Positions 33,053 to 36,104 of a DNA stretch of 36,104 nucleotides are shown here, one piece after another. The stretch spans positions 1,108,520-1,144,623 of the forward strand of contig NZ_HG931173.1 in the NCBI RefSeq assembly GCF_000582785.1. The letters are read 5' to 3'. The position numbers were made by a program, and so were the translations under genes. The stretch is from Candidatus Blastococcus massiliensis AP3. Lineage in GTDB: Bacteria; Actinomycetota; Actinomycetes; Mycobacteriales; Geodermatophilaceae. Numbering within the stretch: the first letter of the stretch is position 1; each line of letters begins with the position of its first letter. The notes beneath the pieces are model-generated. The model made no database searches and had not been told where the DNA came from. It saw only the letters and a list, made by a program, of their open reading frames with translations.

Positions 33053-34359
33053 CCCTGCCCGCCACCCTGCTCACCCGCGCCCGCCACGCGGCTCGCCCCC
33101 AGGTCACCGGGGTCGTCACCGGCGCGATGGGCCTCACCCTGACCGTCGACGGCATCGCCGCCGCCGTCGGCGACCTGGTGGAGATCAACCCGGCGACGCG
33201 CCCCCTGCTGGCCGAGGTCGTGGCCGTCGGTCGCGACCGGCTCACCTGCATGCCGCTGGGCACGCTGTCGGGTGTGCACGCCGGCGCGCCGGTGCGGGCC
33301 ACCGGCATGCCGCTGCAGGTGCCCGTCGGCGAGGCACTGCTGGGCCGGGTCCTCGACGGCCTGGGCCGGCCCCTGGACGGCGGGCCGCCGCTGGCCTCCC
33401 GCGTGTCCTGGGTCGACCTCGCCAGCGAGACCCCGCACGCGCTGTCCCGCACCCGCGTCCAGGAGCCGCTCACCTTCGGGGTCCGCGCACTGGACACCCT
33501 CGTGCCCTGTGGCAAGGGCCAGCGGCTCGGCATCTTCGCCGGTTCCGGAGTGGGCAAGTCGAGCCTGCTGGCGCAGATCACCCGCGGCACCGACGCCGAC
33601 GTGCGCGTCATCGGGCTGATCGGCGAGCGCGGACGCGAGGTCCGCGAGTTCCTCGAGGAGAACCTCGGCCCCGAGGGGATGGCGCGCACCGTCGTCGTCG
33701 TCGCCACCTCCGACGAGCCGCCCCTGGTGCGGCTCAAGGCGGCGTTCGTGGCCACTCGCATCGCCGAGGCCTTCCGCGACCAGGGCCGCGACGTGCTCCT
33801 GCTGATGGACTCGATCACCCGCACGGCGATGGCCCAGCGCGAGGTGGGCCTGTCCGCGGGGGAACCGCCGGCCACCCGCGGCTACCCCCCGAGCGTCTTC
33901 GCGATGATGCCGCAGCTGCTGGAGAAGGCGGGCACCGGCGCCACCGGCTCGATCACCGGGCTGTACACGGTCCTGGTCGAGGGCGACGACCACAACGAGC
34001 CGATCGCGGACACCGCCCGCTCGATCCTCGACGGGCACATCGTGCTGACGCGCAAGCTCGCCACCGTCGGGCACTTCCCCTCCATCGACGTCCTCGAGTC
34101 GATCTCCCGCGTCGCCACCGCCGTGGTCCCGCCGCCCCAGATGGCGGACGCGCGGGAGATCCGTCGTCTCCTCGGAGCGCTCCGCGACGTCAAGGAGCTC
34201 ATCGAGATCGGCGCCTACCAGGCGGGCAGCGATCCGCTGGTCGACCGCGCCCGCGAGCTCGCGCCCCAGATCGAGGCGTTCCTCCAGCAGCCGATGGGTG
34301 AGTCGACGCCGGCGCCGGACGCGTGGGCGTGGCTGCAGCGGATCGTGAGGGCCGCGTGA
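33049..34359 (+). CDS. fliI: flagellum-specific ATPase FliI
   Basis: FliI is the F1-beta-like ATPase that powers flagellar protein export. In 436 residues: Walker A GIFAGSGVGKSSLL (about 160-173), VIGLIGERGREVREFLEENL, Walker B DVLLLMDSITRTAMAQREVG, and GATGSITGLYTVLVEGDDHN. The start GTG 33049 overlaps the fliH stop. It ends overlapping fliJ. Confidence 0.97.
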   Translation: MTLPATLLTRARHAARPQVTGVVTGAMGLTLTVDGIAAAVGDLVEINPATRPLLAEVVAVGRDRLTCMPLGTLSGVHAGAPVRATGMPLQVPVGEALLGRVLDGLGRPLDGGPPLASRVSWVDLASETPHALSRTRVQEPLTFGVRALDTLVPCGKGQRLGIFAGSGVGKSSLLAQITRGTDADVRVIGLIGERGREVREFLEENLGPEGMARTVVVVATSDEPPLVRLKAAFVATRIAEAFRDQGRDVLLLMDSITRTAMAQREVGLSAGEPPATRGYPPSVFAMMPQLLEKAGTGATGSITGLYTVLVEGDDHNEPIADTARSILDGHIVLTRKLATVGHFPSIDVLESISRVATAVVPPPQMADAREIRRLLGALRDVKELIEIGAYQAGSDPLVDRARELAPQIEAFLQQPMGESTPAPDAWAWLQRIVRAA

Positions 34360-34805
34360 AGAAGGGGACCTTCAAGCTGCAGGCCGTGCTCGACCTGCGC
34401 CGTACGCAGGAGCGGGCCGCGGCCGTCGCCGCGTCCCGGGCGGCCGCGGCCGCGACCGACGCCGACCTGCGCGCGACCGGCTACGAGACGTCGCTGGCCA
34501 CCGCCGGGATGCCGAGCTCCTCGTCCTCGGGTGACTTCCTGGCCCGGATGGCGATGCTGCGTCTCGCCGCGAGCGACGCCTCCGACGCGCGCGCAGCGGC
34601 GACCGCCTCCGCCGAGCAGGCCGAGGCGGTCCGCGCGCAGTGGACGGCCGCCGCGCAGCGGACCAAGGGCATGGAGCGGCTGCGCGACCGGCATCAGGAG
34701 GCGGCGCAGCACGCCGAGGCGGTGGCCGAGGAGCGGGCCGTCGACGACCTGGTCACCGGTCGCGCCGGCCGGGCAGCCCCCGAGGAGGTGCCGTGGACTC
34801 CGTAG
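34356..34805 (+). CDS. fliJ: flagellar export protein FliJ
   Basis: FliJ is a coiled-coil protein that binds FliI and drives the export gate. The 149 residues begin VKKGTFKLQAVLDLRRTQER and are one long Ala-rich helical region (TASAEQAEAVRAQWTAAAQR, DRHQEAAQHAEAVAEERAVD), as in the family. It overlaps fliI by 4 nt (GTGA) and the next gene by 13 nt. Sequence is weakly conserved, so position and build carry most of the weight. Confidence 0.8.
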   Translation: MKKGTFKLQAVLDLRRTQERAAAVAASRAAAAATDADLRATGYETSLATAGMPSSSSSGDFLARMAMLRLAASDASDARAAATASAEQAEAVRAQWTAAAQRTKGMERLRDRHQEAAQHAEAVAEERAVDDLVTGRAGRAAPEEVPWTP

Positions 34806-35755
34806 CGTCCGTGCAGGCACGGATCAGCCAGATCCAGGCGCGCTTCACCCCCGTCGTCCCGACGGCCAACCGCGGGTGGGCCTCCGCCGCCGCGGCGGCC
34901 GGGCTGACCGGCACCGGCTCCGCGAGTGGCGCCTCCGCGACCGGCTCCGCGGGCACCGCGTCGGAGACCGCGGTCGTGGCCGAGGCGAGCAAGTACCTGG
35001 GTGTCCCCTACCTGTGGGGCGGCACCGACCCGTCGAAGGGCCTCGACTGCTCCGGCCTGGTCCAGGTCGTGTTCGGCAACCTGGGCATCTCCCTGCCCCG
35101 GACGTCGTCGCAGCAGGCGACCAGCGGTACCGCGGTCGCCTCTCTCGCCGACGCGCGGCCCGGTGACCTCGTCTTCTTCGACAACTCGCCGTCGCGACCC
35201 GGGATCGACCACGTCGGCATCTACATCGGCAACGGGAAGATGATCGCCGCTCCGCAGGCCGGCGAGAACGTGAAGGTGCAGGACGTCGGCAACCCGACGT
35301 CCATCCGTCGCGTGCTCCCCCAGGCCGCACTCGGCCAGACCGGAGCGACGTCGCCGTCCGGCGGGGGCGGCGTCTCCGGCGTGCCCTACGCCAACCTCTT
35401 CACCGGTGCGGCCGGCCGACACGGCGTCGACGCCTCGCTGCTGGCCGCCGTCGCCTCGGTCGAGTCGAACTTCAACCCCGGCGCGGTCTCCCCCGCGGGC
35501 GCCCAGGGCCTCATGCAGTTCATGCCGGCCACAGCGCGCGGCCTGGGTGTGAACGCGCTCGACCCGGCCTCGGCCGTGGACGGCGCCGCCCGGTACCTCA
35601 AGAGCCTCACCCAGCAGTTCGGCTCCACGGAGCTGGCCCTGGCCGCCTACAACGCGGGCCCGGGGACGGTGAACCGCTACGGCGGGATCCCGCCCTACCC
35701 CGAGACCCAGAACTACGTGCGCAGCGTGATGAGCAAGGCGGAGGCCTACCGATGA
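34793..35755 (+). CDS. NlpC/P60 plus SLT wall hydrolase in the flagellar operon
   Basis: The 320-residue protein has an NlpC/P60 domain and a lytic transglycosylase domain. NlpC/P60: YLGVPYLWGGTDPSKGLDCS with the catalytic Cys near residue 85, and GIDHVGIYIGNGKMIAAP with the His near 139. SLT: LAAVASVESNFNPGAVSPAG with the catalytic Glu near 223, then AQGLMQFMPATARGLG and ALAAYNAGPGTVNRYGG. Both sites look intact. It has no Sec signal peptide, so it is probably exported by the flagellar apparatus. It would open peptidoglycan for the rod, replacing the role of FlgJ. GTG 34793 has GAGGAGG upstream. It is coupled to fliJ and fliK. Confidence 0.88.
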   Translation: MDSVASVQARISQIQARFTPVVPTANRGWASAAAAAGLTGTGSASGASATGSAGTASETAVVAEASKYLGVPYLWGGTDPSKGLDCSGLVQVVFGNLGISLPRTSSQQATSGTAVASLADARPGDLVFFDNSPSRPGIDHVGIYIGNGKMIAAPQAGENVKVQDVGNPTSIRRVLPQAALGQTGATSPSGGGGVSGVPYANLFTGAAGRHGVDASLLAAVASVESNFNPGAVSPAGAQGLMQFMPATARGLGVNALDPASAVDGAARYLKSLTQQFGSTELALAAYNAGPGTVNRYGGIPPYPETQNYVRSVMSKAEAYR

Positions 35756-36104
35756 CCACTCCCGTGATGCCGGTGGCTCCCGCCGCGCGTCCCACCTCGA
35801 CCGGAGGCGCCCACGAGGCGGGGAGCGCCGACAGCGCGGCGCCCTTCGCCTCCGCGCTGGACGGCGCCCTGTCCGGCGGACGCGCCCCGGTGGGCGACGG
35901 GCCGGCGGACGGGGAGCACGGCGAGGACTCCGAGCAGCCGGCCGGCACGGTCGCCCCCCTCGACGCCGACGGCGCGACGGAGACCGGCGCGGTGGGCCTC
36001 AGCGGTGCACTGTGGGCGCTGGCGCTGGGGGTGCAGCAGGGTGCCGGTCAGCCCGCGACGGCGACCGCCGCGGGGGACGCCGTCCCGGCCACCGGTGCCG
36101 TCGC
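35752..36104 (+). CDS. fliK: probable flagellar hook-length protein FliK, 3' end cut by window
   Basis: Only the first 117 residues are visible. They are Ala/Gly/Pro/Thr-rich with PFASALDGALSGGRAPVGDG and no membrane segment, which is how FliK proteins begin. The conserved FliK C-terminal domain lies beyond the edge, so the name rests on position after the flagellar wall hydrolase. It overlaps the previous stop by 4 nt (ATGA). Confidence 0.5.
   Translation, partial: MTTPVMPVAPAARPTSTGGAHEAGSADSAAPFASALDGALSGGRAPVGDGPADGEHGEDSEQPAGTVAPLDADGATETGAVGLSGALWALALGVQQGAGQPATATAAGDAVPATGAV

Overview
This window reads as a chromosomal segment of a high-GC, motile actinobacterium. The evidence is the strong G/C third-position bias, the many GTG starts, the actinobacterial gene order around ispH-xseA-xseB and glpX-fumC, and a full flagellar cluster. 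A member of the Geodermatophilaceae (Blastococcus/Geodermatophilus/Modestobacter type) would fit, but that is an inference from gene content.

Positions 1-11.8 kb are housekeeping DNA. In order they hold the end of a DUF6542 membrane protein, ispH (isoprenoid synthesis, minus strand), a lipid-droplet-associated protein, xseA and xseB (exonuclease VII), a small Cys/His protein, a DUF4245 protein, glpX (gluconeogenesis), a DUF1707 protein with five VFGD repeats, a tandem pair of membrane-anchored Cys-rich proteins, fumC, gltA (TCA cycle) and a 63-residue protein.

Positions 11.9-17.7 kb are accessory. They hold a membrane-anchored two-domain cell-wall enzyme (NlpC/P60-like plus VanY-like), a translationally coupled pair of unknown genes, a secreted beta-propeller protein, and a DUF559 (Vsr-like) nuclease gene. 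The nuclease gene is bracketed by two directly repeated copies of a 57-bp palindromic element, which looks like a small mobile or repeat-associated unit.

Positions 17.7 kb to the right edge form a divergent flagellar locus. The minus-strand arm runs flgN-flgK-flgL-fliW-csrA, then a 160-residue unknown and a second sigma-70-like protein. The plus-strand arm runs fliA (sigma-28/WhiG type), fliC, fliD, fliS, a FliT-position protein, then the tightly overlapping basal-body/export operon flgB-flgC-fliE-fliF-fliG-fliH-fliI-fliJ, an NlpC/P60+SLT wall hydrolase, and the start of a probable fliK.

Regulation is partly readable in the DNA. Sigma-28-like promoter sites with a 14-nt gap between a TCAAGT-like box and GCCG lie before fliA, fliC, the flgB operon and csrA. 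The fliC leader has a hairpin presenting GGA in a CGGA tetraloop close to a GGA-rich Shine-Dalgarno, as expected for CsrA/FliW control of flagellin. The flgB operon has a 10-codon upstream ORF ending in a GTGA overlap with flgB. The operon of the 160-residue protein and the second sigma has a leader with mutually exclusive hairpins. The least described parts are the DUF559/palindrome unit and the second sigma with its partner.
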